From Fennellomyces sp. T-0311 (lineage: Eukaryota; Mucoromycota; Mucoromycetes; Mucorales; Lichtheimiaceae): a stretch of DNA of 64,000 nt. Positions 20,412 to 30,677 of this stretch are shown here, one piece after another. Position 1 is the first letter of the stretch. The number at the start of each line of letters is the position of its first letter. The stretch spans positions 62,001-126,000 of the forward strand of contig JALLLT010000030.1 of the NCBI GenBank assembly GCA_025266875.1. Reading direction: 5' to 3'. The position numbers and the translations under genes are program-made. The notes under the pieces are model-generated. The model did no database searches and was not told where the DNA came from. It saw nothing but the letters and a program-made list of their open reading frames with translations.

Positions 20412-21851
20412 ATGTCTACTTTCCAACAATTTCTCGCCAACCCACAATTGCTCGTCAACACGTATATCGACAAACACACCATTCATCTCGTATCGGTATT
20501 GGGCTTCGGCGCGTATGGAATTGTCTACCGCGGACGACATGTAACGACCGGAAAAATATATGCAGTCAAATTACTTTCACAAAAGAAAGAGCGCTTCAGC
20601 GAAGTGGAATTGCATCGTCGTCTATCGAACCACCACAGCATCCTAAAATACGAGAAAGTTGTCCATCAGGGTGAATGGACCTTCCTCGTTCTCGAATACG
20701 CACCGGATGGAGATCTTTTCACCGCAATTACCCAACCTAGCAGCTCGATTGTTGGAAACAATGACGCGATCCGATACATTTTCCTGCAGATCATTGATGC
20801 AGTGCAGTATTGTCATAGACATGGCGTTGCACATCGCGATCTCAAACCGGAAAACATTTTAATGTTTCCAAACTGGAAAGTAAAACTTGCTGATTTCGGT
20901 CTAGCAACAACACAGACTGTATCTGCAGACTTCGGCTGCGGATCAGTGTTCTATTTTTCGCCAGGTATGTAACAACATGCATGATACATGATCTTACATG
21001 CTAACTGACGCATGCTGTGCTTAAATATAGAATCTCAGGGTGGCTTCATCCGGAACAACACGCGCATCAAAGGCTACGGAACGCAGCAGAATGATATATG
21101 GAGTCTTGGCGTTATTTTGATCAACCTTGCTGCGGGGAGAAACCCGTGGAAGCAGGCAGCGATTCATGACCCCGCGTTTGCTGCCTACGTACGAAAGCCA
21201 TCGCAGTTTTTTAAAGGCATATTGCCTTGCATTTCAAACGAATTAAACTCTATTTTGGAGCGCATATTCTGTTTGGATCCTGCACTGCGCATATCGCTGC
21301 CAGAGTTAAAGCTTCGCATCATTCAGTGCAGCTCGTTTACCAGCAAACATGAACTCAGTCAGGCGCAAACGAGCACCCGTAATGACGATATCTCCTTCAA
21401 AAAGCAACAGCGGCAGCAGGAAAGGAGTGATCGACCGGCAACAACGGCATTTCAGACCTATCGAATGGAATATTCTGAATCCACAGCGATGACCATGCTG
21501 CAGTACATCAATGGATACATCGATGGCAACTGTGATGATAATCTCGGTGATTTATGCATGACTCCCAGGAAAATCAATGTATCATCGACATTGCATATGC
21601 GCGGCAAGAAGAAATCCTCTGGACTTCATGTTCAGCCTCCAGCAGCAGCAGCAGAAACAACATCTCCTGCACCTTCTACACCATCATGCTCATCATCATC
21701 CTGCTCATCTGCATCGTCAACAGCATCCGATTGCCCTTCGACACCAAGAATCGTTACCACACCTTTGGATGGAATTACCGACAAGCAACAGCCCAAGCAT
21801 TTCTCGCACCATCAAACCGCAACTCTGTACCAGTGGAGCCTGGAGCACTAA
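20412..21851 (+). CDS. Ser/Thr protein kinase of the Ran1/Ksp1/Sks1 type
   Basis: The product is a 457-aa kinase from two exons (20412-20964 and 21031-21851) joined in phase across a 66-nt intron. The catalytic domain fills residues 1 to about 300. The Gly-rich loop is GFGAYGIVY at 31-39, the ATP-binding Lys is in YAVKLL (K53), the catalytic loop is HRDLKPEN (141-148, Asp143) and the metal-binding DFG is at 161-163. An SPE motif replaces APE near 183-185, and its codons span the intron. The VAHRDLKPENIL context with NDIWSLGVILINLAAGRNPW is characteristic of fungal kinases related to S. pombe Ran1/Pat1 and budding yeast Sks1/Vhs1/Ksp1, which act in nutrient and meiosis control. The C-terminal 150 residues are Ser/Gln-rich and probably disordered. 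The exact orthologue is not resolvable by eye. Confidence 0.9.
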
Positions 21852-24816
21852 ACCCCACATCCCGGAGTTGATTACATTTTTTCCATTTCTCCCTGAGCTC
21901 TTTTTTACGCTTCTATCATCATTTACCACATCTTTACTTTTCTGGACTGCTATAGCAGCAGTACATCGATTGCGGCCCTTTATTTTTACCGCTATGATGC
22001 ATCACCTCCTTGGAAAAATTCGCCTCTTCTCCTGTGGTGAATGCACGCGAGTGAAAGAAAAAAGGGGGACATCGATCTTTTTCTTTTCGCTGACGAGTCT
22101 TCTGTCTGCTTTGTCTATTTTAACCAGCCAAAATTGAAAAAAAAATCTGTACAAATTTTTCTCCGTGCGCTTTACCCAAAATAATACTATACTCAGTCAA
22201 TCGTCAATGGTTCCGTCACCAATCTTTATACCCAAAAAGTATCAGAGAATAAAAAATCAAAATATAGTTAAAATAATAACCCGCTGCTTCTAATTAGGAG
22301 AGGGTAAATGTGGCAATTATATTATTACTACTAGTTTGCTTATATATTGTAACCTGAACTGCTCCAACCTTTACAATTGCTTGGCATTTAGCAATGATCG
22401 ACGTTCTTCCTCGTGCTTGTTTTTTTTTACATGCTATAATGGTATCAACGCCGAGATTATTCTGCCTTAACTTTCTCGGTATTGCGCGCTAACATCCGTT
22501 CGCAAATTTGTATCAGCCACGAAACGCTTCCGGTACCATTTAAGGTTACTAACTCGCTGAACTAGTTATTCATGTACTAGTACCGGGTATTACCGCTGTT
22601 GTTTCTGGTTTGAATTCGGTTCACACTCTCCCGGACCATATTGCAATAACCAGTATATGCAACTACAAGAATTATAGTGACAGGGGAAAATCCAGCGAAT
22701 TCTCTACGCCGTGACAACCTTCAGGAGTTCCGGTCGGTCGTTAAGTAAAATTTTTGACCAAGTACGATAAGGTTTGATGAGTACGTTACTTTGGCAAATA
22801 AAGCCCTTAATGACGGGAATCGTATATCCCAGACTACGCTAACAAAGGTATAGCATAATGATCTCGACGATACGAAAGATAGACATTTGGTCTTCATCAT
22901 TCATATGTATTGATACTTCTTTTCTCTTTAAATCATGTGGGACATTGATATTTAGACCATCCCATACAAGTGAATTAAAATAGACATAAAATTTACCAGG
23001 TAGTGATGAAATATATGAGAGGGAGTGATGTACACCTTCACCAGGAGCCGGTTTAAAGTACAACGTCGGGATTCTATTGACACTATTATAACATTTTTCG
23101 TCGATCAACAACTTTTTGTGTAGTCGTATCAGTTTAGTTTTCCCCCGCACACTCCCATTTCCTACTAGCTAGTCGCTGTGCTGTTGCAAATATTCTCCTA
23201 GTCTACTCCTTGGTTCACTAAAGCTCCTGCTTATACTTTTTTCAGCCTTTAACTGCTGCAGGTTTAAGACGCCCCTTGAAGCGATGATCGGTGGGTTGGC
23301 GCGCTGTAAAACTGGTCATGGTGCATATACGGCTGCTACTTTTTTAAACTTGCTTCTCACCAGAGGTCTAGAAAAGTAGATAAGCTATTATAAACAATAA
23401 CAGAAGTTAGTCAATTACCGTACCTGTTCAGGTGTACTCTTACGTTAGCCTGTTACCTATATTAGATAAAGACTACATGCTTAAGCCAAGCAACCCTGAC
23501 TTACTCCTCTCTCCGTCGATAACAATTATCGCTCTCTTTCTCCATTCCTTAGCAAGGGGACGTGGTGTTGCGTACATGCTGACAACGAAAATCATCTGTC
23601 ATGATGAGATAATACCGTGTCTGCCCGTATGCACATGTGTACTCAAATTATCCCAGAAATCAGTATTGACGCATCGATAGCCTACTTTGTAATAACCAAA
23701 TTACGTGAGCACTACCTTTACTTTACTAGTGTTTCCTGACTATGTTATACCTCCATGAAGCGGGAGTTAGTTGATTAACTCTTTTGGTCTAGTATCGTAT
23801 ACTTGTAGCCTGCCAGCAAGAAAAGGAGTTGGAGAACTTACTGCTTCCATACTCATGTAGGTTTCACTGGTATGCAAGAAGTGACATACTAAAAAGTGAC
23901 GGCTTCGTTACATCCGCCACTTTTTTTAGGGTATGCAGCAATCCTCAGTTGAGAGTTGTGCGTGTGTAGTTAAAAAGTTGAATAGCTCCATAGTAGAACT
24001 TTGTACAAATCGATCATTATCCATCGTGCATTTTTTTCGCATCATCACAATGAAGGATCGCTATAAAACGTATCAGCGCATCAAGGAGATCCAATGGCTG
24101 GTAGAGCCGGTAACTGTGCTCAAGGCTGCCAGCTGTATCCACGACCAGGGGAAAATGAGGAGCGAAAAATGATTATAAACCATCTTTATACCATCCTTTG
24201 GAGGTCAATTTGCTTGTAGATTCCGTTTATCGCCCTAAATATATCTCTGGATTGCTGTAATCAGCGTGGAATAGTCATCACTTTCACTTTTTCGATCCTG
24301 GTTTTGGTTATTGATAGCTGCAGCAATACTGACTTTACCCCCAACTATGACACCAGGATGAAAATACAAGAATATCAAGAGAGCTACTCTTGAGCATAAA
24401 GCATTCGCTAATATCGATGTATTAGATAAATTTGCAAAGTAGATTCGAAAAAAAAAGAAGGTATCCACGGCTTGTGCGTTTACTGGTCTGTGCTACTAGT
24501 TCCTATAGCCCATAGCTTGGCATAACAGTCCGGCTTGGTTCCACTGACTGGCCTCGCTTCTATACAAATCAAACATTAGTATTCAGAGCTCATGTGCTAA
24601 TCCTTACACAACGCATACCTTGTCTCTCTTCTCTGCATACCCTCTATCGTCTTGTGGTGTGCAAGGAAAGGCCGCCATGCTGTGCATCCGCGGGGATAGT
24701 CCTAATATGCCGCGTGAGTTGTAGTCGATTCACCATGGCAACTCCCCGTTCTATACTTATCTTGTGGAAGAAGGTATCGGTTTGAAGCAGCATAAACATG
24801 CCCGGATGATTCTCAA
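21852..24816. other. Intergenic and decayed DNA
   Basis: The first 300 bp are presumably 3' UTR of the kinase gene. The rest shows no supported gene. A 103-codon - strand frame at 22839-23150 (containing SSLPGKFYVYFNSLVWDGLN) and a 79-codon + strand frame at 23933-24172 have no recognised relatives. They could be transposon relics. Confidence 0.35.
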
Positions 24817-25418
24817 GGAGAACGATGGATTGCGGACCACAGCTCATGGTTGGGTTATGTGAAGAAGGAGAACCATGGCGGCTATTGTCATGAAGTAGGC
24901 GTTTCATCGAGTCACGACAATCCACCCCTGACCAAGTTCGTGTACGGAACTATGCCTACTGGTACAGTCACTTTTACGTCGAGCACCTTCATAACCAGCT
25001 CCAGGTCAGTTCGAGAAAAATGCTGCAGAGGATGAGAAAGAGTTGAAACAGTCCAGCCTCAGGCATGGCCCTTTTGAATCCCAGTGCGCATGACGAAATG
25101 CAATCTTTACAAGTTTAAAAGAGCGAAAACGCATTCTGCGCAAAATTGTTTCTTGGGTGCCGTTGGAGTAAAAAAGTCATTTTGAATCAGAATGACTTCT
25201 TTATCAAAAGTACCTCGGACTTACTTCTTTAAAATGCACTTCCAGAAAAAAAGCATTTTTTGGGAGATAGAGACGAAATTTCCAAAATGACTTTTGAAAA
25301 TGACTTCTGCATCCGAACGCGCCTTTTAATTTTCTTTTCCCCAGCTCATGTCACCTAAACATCCCAGGCCTCGCACCTATTTTGACGACACTGCCGTTTC
25401 TCAGTGGAGTTTTTAAGG
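24817..25418 (+). repeat. Inverted repeat, left copy (5' region of a repeat-family gene)
   Basis: This block is repeated in inverted orientation at 29866-30275 with scattered substitutions. Shared landmarks are GGAGAACGATGGATTGCGG at the outer end, GTTCGTGTACGGAACTATGC in the middle and TTTGACGACACTGCC at the inner end. The left copy is longer because it carries a 169-bp TIR element (25155-25323) missing from the right copy. It runs into the start codon of the pseudogene at 25348, so it appears to be that gene's leader and first codons. Confidence 0.85.
25155..25323. mobile_element. Small TIR element (MITE) inside the left inverted repeat
   Basis: The left end GGGTGCCGTTGGAG...AAGTCATTTT pairs imperfectly with the complement of the right end, GGCGCGTTCGGATGC...AAGTCATTTT. 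The block is absent from the sister repeat at 29866-30275, which supports its being an insertion. It is non-coding. The superfamily is uncertain (ends are hAT-like); no clean target duplication was identified. Confidence 0.65.
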
Positions 25419-27650
25419 AGTCAAGGCTTACAAGATCAAGAAAGTGAAGGGTAGGCCACTGCGCGTGTCTGCGCTCGATGCCCTACTTGCGCTTAAGAAC
25501 AAGAATCGGGAGCTCAACACCGTCAAATATCGTGCCCAGGAGCTTCTAAATGATATGGACAATGAATCTCGTAAAGTAATCTGTTGAATGCTTTGATTTG
25601 GGCTAACAATACATTAGTAACCGATCACGAAGACAGTACCCAGGTATTCAATCTATCAGGTCATGGATCATCAGTATACAGTAAAACTCCGCTTTTTGCA
25701 CTCTCGCTTTTTGCACTCTCGCTTTTTGCACCACATTTTCTGAACAACCGCCTGCGCAAAAAACGAGGTTCCACCAGACGAAAGCGGAAAGCTTTGATCA
25801 GCGCACGTTCATTTACGTCGTCAATAAAGACTTTGTATTTCATCCTGTACCACCACGGTGATAACAGTTTTACGATAAACAACACGGTAAGCAATATACC
25901 TCACCTATTCATGGTAAAGGCAAAATGTTAATCGAATGCCAGGCTTCCACCGATGCCACCGATGTCATCGAAACCAATGAAAGAATGACTACAACCACAG
26001 CCACAGCTACGTTCGCGCCCCCGCCAATGAACCAAAGGTTTCGTTTATCTAATGGCTTTGATGTATCATACGCTTTTTACCAGTTTCAGTGTTCGTTGAG
26101 ACACGATGTTGAATTCTATATGGAGACGCATGTCCACCATTTGCTGTAAGTACTAGTGATCAAAGATGAACGCAATTTTCTCTTATGTTTTTCTTTGCCA
26201 TTTTAAGTGCCATGTCATCAATTTTTTTGGTGAAACCAGGCCGTATGCGTGAAGATATCGTCAAGTTCTTCGGGTACGCCAACGTTGAACTGTTGGAGAA
26301 GCAGCTCGTGCACGACCTTGGTCTTGGACCACGCGGCGACGTCTTTGATAACGAGGAAGCTGGTTTCATAAAAAATATTATCAGGGTAATACTAGGCTGC
26401 CAGCGGAATACCATCATTACTAACAGTGCTCCTTTCAGGACGTAAGCCTTGAAAAAGTGTCCAGACTCGCCTCCGAATCCAAACTGCTAGCTCGGGCGCT
26501 CCAGTTTGAAAGCGGTAGTAGCGTGCAAAAAGCGGTATCGTCTATTGCAAGGCTGTAAGTTGATAAAACTGCTTTGCTATTATAGCACATGAAATTTACG
26601 AACCCATGTGAATTAGAGTCGCAGTGCTGCCAAAGAAAGATATCATAGATAATGAAATATCAAAGGAGGAGTTAGTAAAATATATAAGAATACAAATATG
26701 TCAACGAGACTCAAAAAGGTAACTTATTTATTTCATATGTTTTGCTCTCTATATTTATAACAAATGCTTATTCATGATGGGTTTTCCTTAAGCCGATATT
26801 TTCGTGCGTGATGTGTAGTGTCAAACTTATTATTGTTGAGCAGTGACGGATCGTGATGATTGATAGGATGAACGCTGACAGAGCACATCCGTGAAGAGAC
26901 ACGTTGACGGAAGATCGTGTGGATGAGTATCCTGATTGGCTGAGTATTTGGTAAGCCTGAAACTCAACGTCCCGATGTCGGAACTGGGAAGCGGCGGTAA
27001 GAATGGAAAGCTCTTATCGCTGACGGATAGCCTGGATGACAAAGAAGCTTGTTAGGGCCTGTTCATGTTGGATATAACAGATGACATCCGTGAACAAGAA
27101 CTCTGCACACGATACTTTAACGCAGCGTTCCTCTCCTTGTTTGATGATCCTCAAAGCGACATTTATTTCCGATGGTAAGTAGAGCGTGTCAGAGTTGGGG
27201 ACTATGCTGAACATGGTAGTATCGTTTTAGGACGGGTACACAGGACGCAAACAAAGCCAACAATGGTCGCCCTGACGTCATGATCTCTTGGGCACGAGGT
27301 GTGACATTTGCAGGCCAAATAGGCTATGCTGAGGTCAAAAGGATCAAGGAGCGTACCAACAGTTATAGCCTGAGCAAGGATTTGCTGCGGCTTGGCGACT
27401 TTGCCAAGGGAAGTATAGAAAGCGGGAGTGCCGAAGTGTATCTATCCATCCAAGCTGTTGGTACATCATCGAATATTGTGGATAGAGGCAGCCTATCAAC
27501 TCGTAATTGGTAGGCTGGACATCCACGTTTTACTTGAACAAAATGTTGCCGGAAATTTCGTCGTGATGATCGAACTAGGCACTACCACTATCCCCTCATC
27601 CATGGAAATCTAGCACGTTGCCCGATGGACCTTGAAGTGGTGCTCACAGT
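25348..27650 (+). pseudogene. Decayed member of a Mucoromycota repeat-family gene with PD-(D/E)XK-like motif
   Basis: The frame opens MSPKHPRPRTYFDDTAVSQW, hits an in-frame TAA at 25414-25416, then continues in the same frame (KIKKVKGRPLRVSALDALLA, NRELNTVKYRAQELLNDMD). Further exons on the + strand read RLSNGFDVSYAFYQFQCSLR, MREDIVKFFGYANVELLEKQ (26245 on), EISKEELVKYIRIQICQRDS and LCTRYFNAAFLSLFDDPQSD. The most informative part is at 27230-27460: NNGRPDVMISWARG, then IGYAEVK and LSKDLLRLGDFAKGS. Spacing of Asp and Glu-x-Lys suggests a PD-(D/E)XK nuclease-like core; this is inference. After about 27460 the frame shifts and the rest is broken (IELGTTTIPSS is still recognisable). I recall similar abundant proteins in Mucoromycota genomes but cannot confirm without a search. 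The nonsense codon and frameshift mark it as non-functional. Confidence 0.55.
25677..25783. repeat. Tandem 15-mer inside a degenerate small TIR element
   Basis: The unit CGCTTTTTGCACTCT is present in nearly three copies at 25690-25731. The block begins ACAGTAAAACTCCGC and ends GCAAAAAACGAGGTTCCACC, whose complement resembles the beginning. It is therefore probably a degenerate pogo/Tigger-like MITE inserted in or near an intron of the pseudogene. The ends are imperfect, so boundaries are approximate. Confidence 0.5.
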
Positions 27651-29865
27651 ATTAAGAACTCTCAACAACTATTCCAAGTCTGGCTAGGGCCGAGAAAGAC
27701 ATGTTGCGCATAAAGTACGGTCCATGTCACCATCAAGAAACAGATCGCGACCGTCTATCACCGCACGCAAGTACACTGGTAGAGAAAATTTCGAATGCCA
27801 TCCATCTGTATATAATAAAAGACTATATTCAGTATCAGATAATGTTGAAGAGTGAGAACGAGATACTTCTTGATGAGCGGGGATGTCGGACAGAATCAAG
27901 CATTCCCAAAACATGCACAAACCCAATTTGCACAGTGCAAGAATTTCTCTGGCCCAACGCTTCACCATGAACTTACACGTGTATATAGCTCCCGGAATTA
28001 GCAAACTCGGACGCTACAAAACCATCAGAGGCTACGTTAAGGGCATTGGCAACCCCTACCTTTCCACCAATGAGGTCCTTATTCAAAAGACAGACCAGGA
28101 AGTTATGCGTATCAAATGGCGCACCCAACCATTGCCAGCTTGCAACATACCGGAACCCAAGGAAGAATCTTCCTCAGGCACATCGTTGTGCATTCAAGAC
28201 TTATATCCTATCATGGAGGACATCAAGCGCTTTATATGGTCCTTAACAATCCTTCGTGCAAGCTACCTAGCAATAACTAGTCTTTTTTACAACAAACACC
28301 TTCCTCCTGATTCCAACTTCACCACGAACCTATATCTTAATACAGTACCCAAATTTCCTTAACCAACAACGAAGTTTGTTCAAACTACTCATGGTCGCAT
28401 GAAGTTCGATGTCCAGACACATCTTTTTCTCTTACCGGGGTGCATGCTACGGCGAAAATGATGGGCATATCGCGTGCCTATTTTTGGAATATACATCTGT
28501 GCACAAAGTACATAGATATGAAGTAGACACTCATGTCATGCACCGAGCGCACGGCGTGCATAAGGTAGTGAAGATAAAGATATATAAAGAGTAGAATTAG
28601 CTAGCTTTGTTAAGACAGAATTGCCAGTTTTATATTATGAATCAATAATTAAGCTTTAAGTATATTTTCTTGTCACATCGACTTTTTACCTTTGGACTCT
28701 GTTCCACTGATTCACCTAACGACAGGCTCCAACTAGCCTCTTTCCGACACCCATACATAGATATAACCTTTTATTTACTAAATTTATCTTTAGATAATTT
28801 TCCTTTCGTAAGTCAGAAAGCTCCATGACTTACTTTCCGACTGGTTTTTCCTTATCACAGTGTGGAGGACCAAAGCTACGTAGAAAATTGAGACTGGCGG
28901 GTGAGGTTGGCCACCTTTAGAACGTTACGTGCGTTCAAGGTAGCAATACGTGCATGTCTTTTTATCATTGCCGCGCGTTGCCTGCTCCACCGTTAGGTGT
29001 ATGTGAGACTGCAGACGGTACGGAGTTATCCTCAGGTGAGTCTCAGTTGTCAATCGGCTCGTCTGAATCAGTGGTCTTTTGGTACTTGGTCACTGACTCT
29101 CATGATGTCTCGAGTAGGCGGCGTCACGCTATCTGTTATTATATGTTCTGGTGCGTCATGCTGGTATGGTTGTGCCTGAATCGTCGTAATAGGCTTAGTC
29201 GAATTTGGCAGACTCTACCATAGTATCCAATCTCAGAGCGCAATCCGGTTGCGAGTGCTTCTTCTGATATAAACGAAAGCTCTTTAAAGTTGAGTTTTTG
29301 AGATCTGATTCCAAGCTAAAAACGATTGCCGCCCGGAAGTTAATGCTGCCGTATGTTACACCTTCCGAAATGGCAATACCGCGATGTTCGTCGCCCTGGA
29401 AGCGTACTTTAATTAAGAGCGCCTTAGGGTTGTGGATGCGTGATACCCCTTTCGCGCCGTGTACAGGACGATTACTTTAATGAGCTTGTATACAACTGCT
29501 TTGCATGGTACTTGTGTTCCAAAGTCAAACAAGACGACTTTTGTGTTGAAGGAGCGTGATAGGATTGCTTCTGTGCGGTGTACTCGGTGGTTTTGCTGAA
29601 AGCCTTCTACTTCGAAGACGGTTTTGCTCATATTGCGGATAATACTCGCCCAAGGCCTATCCTGGTATCCCCGAGTGGGGTCGTTGGAACCAGTATCGTA
29701 ATTGTGTTGCTGAAAAGGTTGATTTTTTTTTATTGAAAGTTCTAATAGGTCCCTGTTGCCACTGAAGTGATGAATAGCGGAGAAACCCCTTCTGTTATCC
29801 GAATGCTGCTATGTATTTTTAAGATCAAGTAGAGCTTGCCAAAGCTAGGCACGGACCACAGAATT
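27651..29865. other. Decayed region without a supported gene
   Basis: A 159-codon + strand frame at 27883-28362 (with LHVYIAPGISKLGRYKTIRG) and an 89-codon frame at 28954-29223 have no recognised relatives. A - strand frame at 29413-29631 starts SKTVFEVEGFQQNHRVHRTE and continues with further coding-like pieces upstream and downstream broken by stops, suggesting a dead mobile-element ORF. No terminal repeats were found for it. Confidence 0.35.
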
Positions 29866-30275
29866 CCTATAAACTTCACTGAGAAATGGCAGTGTCGTCA
29901 AAGTAGGCGCGAGGTCTGGGACGTTTAGGTATCATGAGCTTGGGAAGAAGGAAAGTTAAGGGCACATATTGCATTTTTTATCCGCACCGCGACTCGGTGT
30001 GAGCATAGCTGGGATTCAAAAGGGCCATGCCTGAGGCTGGACTGCTTCAGCTCTTTCTCATCCTCTGCAGCATTTTCTCGAACTGATCTGGAGCTGGTTA
30101 TGAAGGTGCTCGACGTAAAAGTGACTATATCAGTAGGCATAGTTCCGTACACGAACTTGGTTAGGGATGGATTGTCGTGACTCGATGAAACGCCTACTTC
30201 ATGACAATAGCCGCCATGGTTCTCCTACTTCAGATAATCCAACCATGAGCTGTGGTCCGCAATCCATCGTTCTCC
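29866..30275 (-). repeat. Inverted repeat, right copy (truncated 5' fragment)
   Basis: This is the opposite-orientation partner of 24817-25418, lacking the 169-bp TIR insertion. On the - strand it also runs into an ATG followed by IPKRPRPRAYFDDTAIS and then stops, so it is a truncated copy of the same gene start rather than a second full gene. Homology ends near 29866. Confidence 0.85.
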
Positions 30276-30677
30276 CTGATAAAAGCAAGATATTGTGATA
30301 TATATAACATCGATGGCCTCTTGTATGGTCAAATGTCACTCCTATTCTCCTTGGGGAAAAGGGTGATGGATTCAAAATCGAAGGATTATGCTCCGAGGGC
30401 TTTTTCAACAAAGTTAATCCAAGTCATGGGACTTGCTCCATACCACTACTTGACAACACACATATTTGACACAATCAAGAGAGCATGATAACCATTTGGG
30501 TTTAGGGTGATGTATATTGCGGCTCTACACCACAGTGCCAAAAAGGATGACCCCTGATTAATAATATATAAGTAGTGTGACAGATAAAAAAAAGCTTTTA
30601 ATTGCAGGTATCAATTCTATATTTATAGCAAATAATATTGTCTGCGCATTATGATGCCAGAACCAGCGACATCATGG
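30276..30677. other. Short intergenic interval
   Basis: This is the 3' flank of the MFS transporter gene (- strand). I see no gene or clear repeat. Confidence 0.5.
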
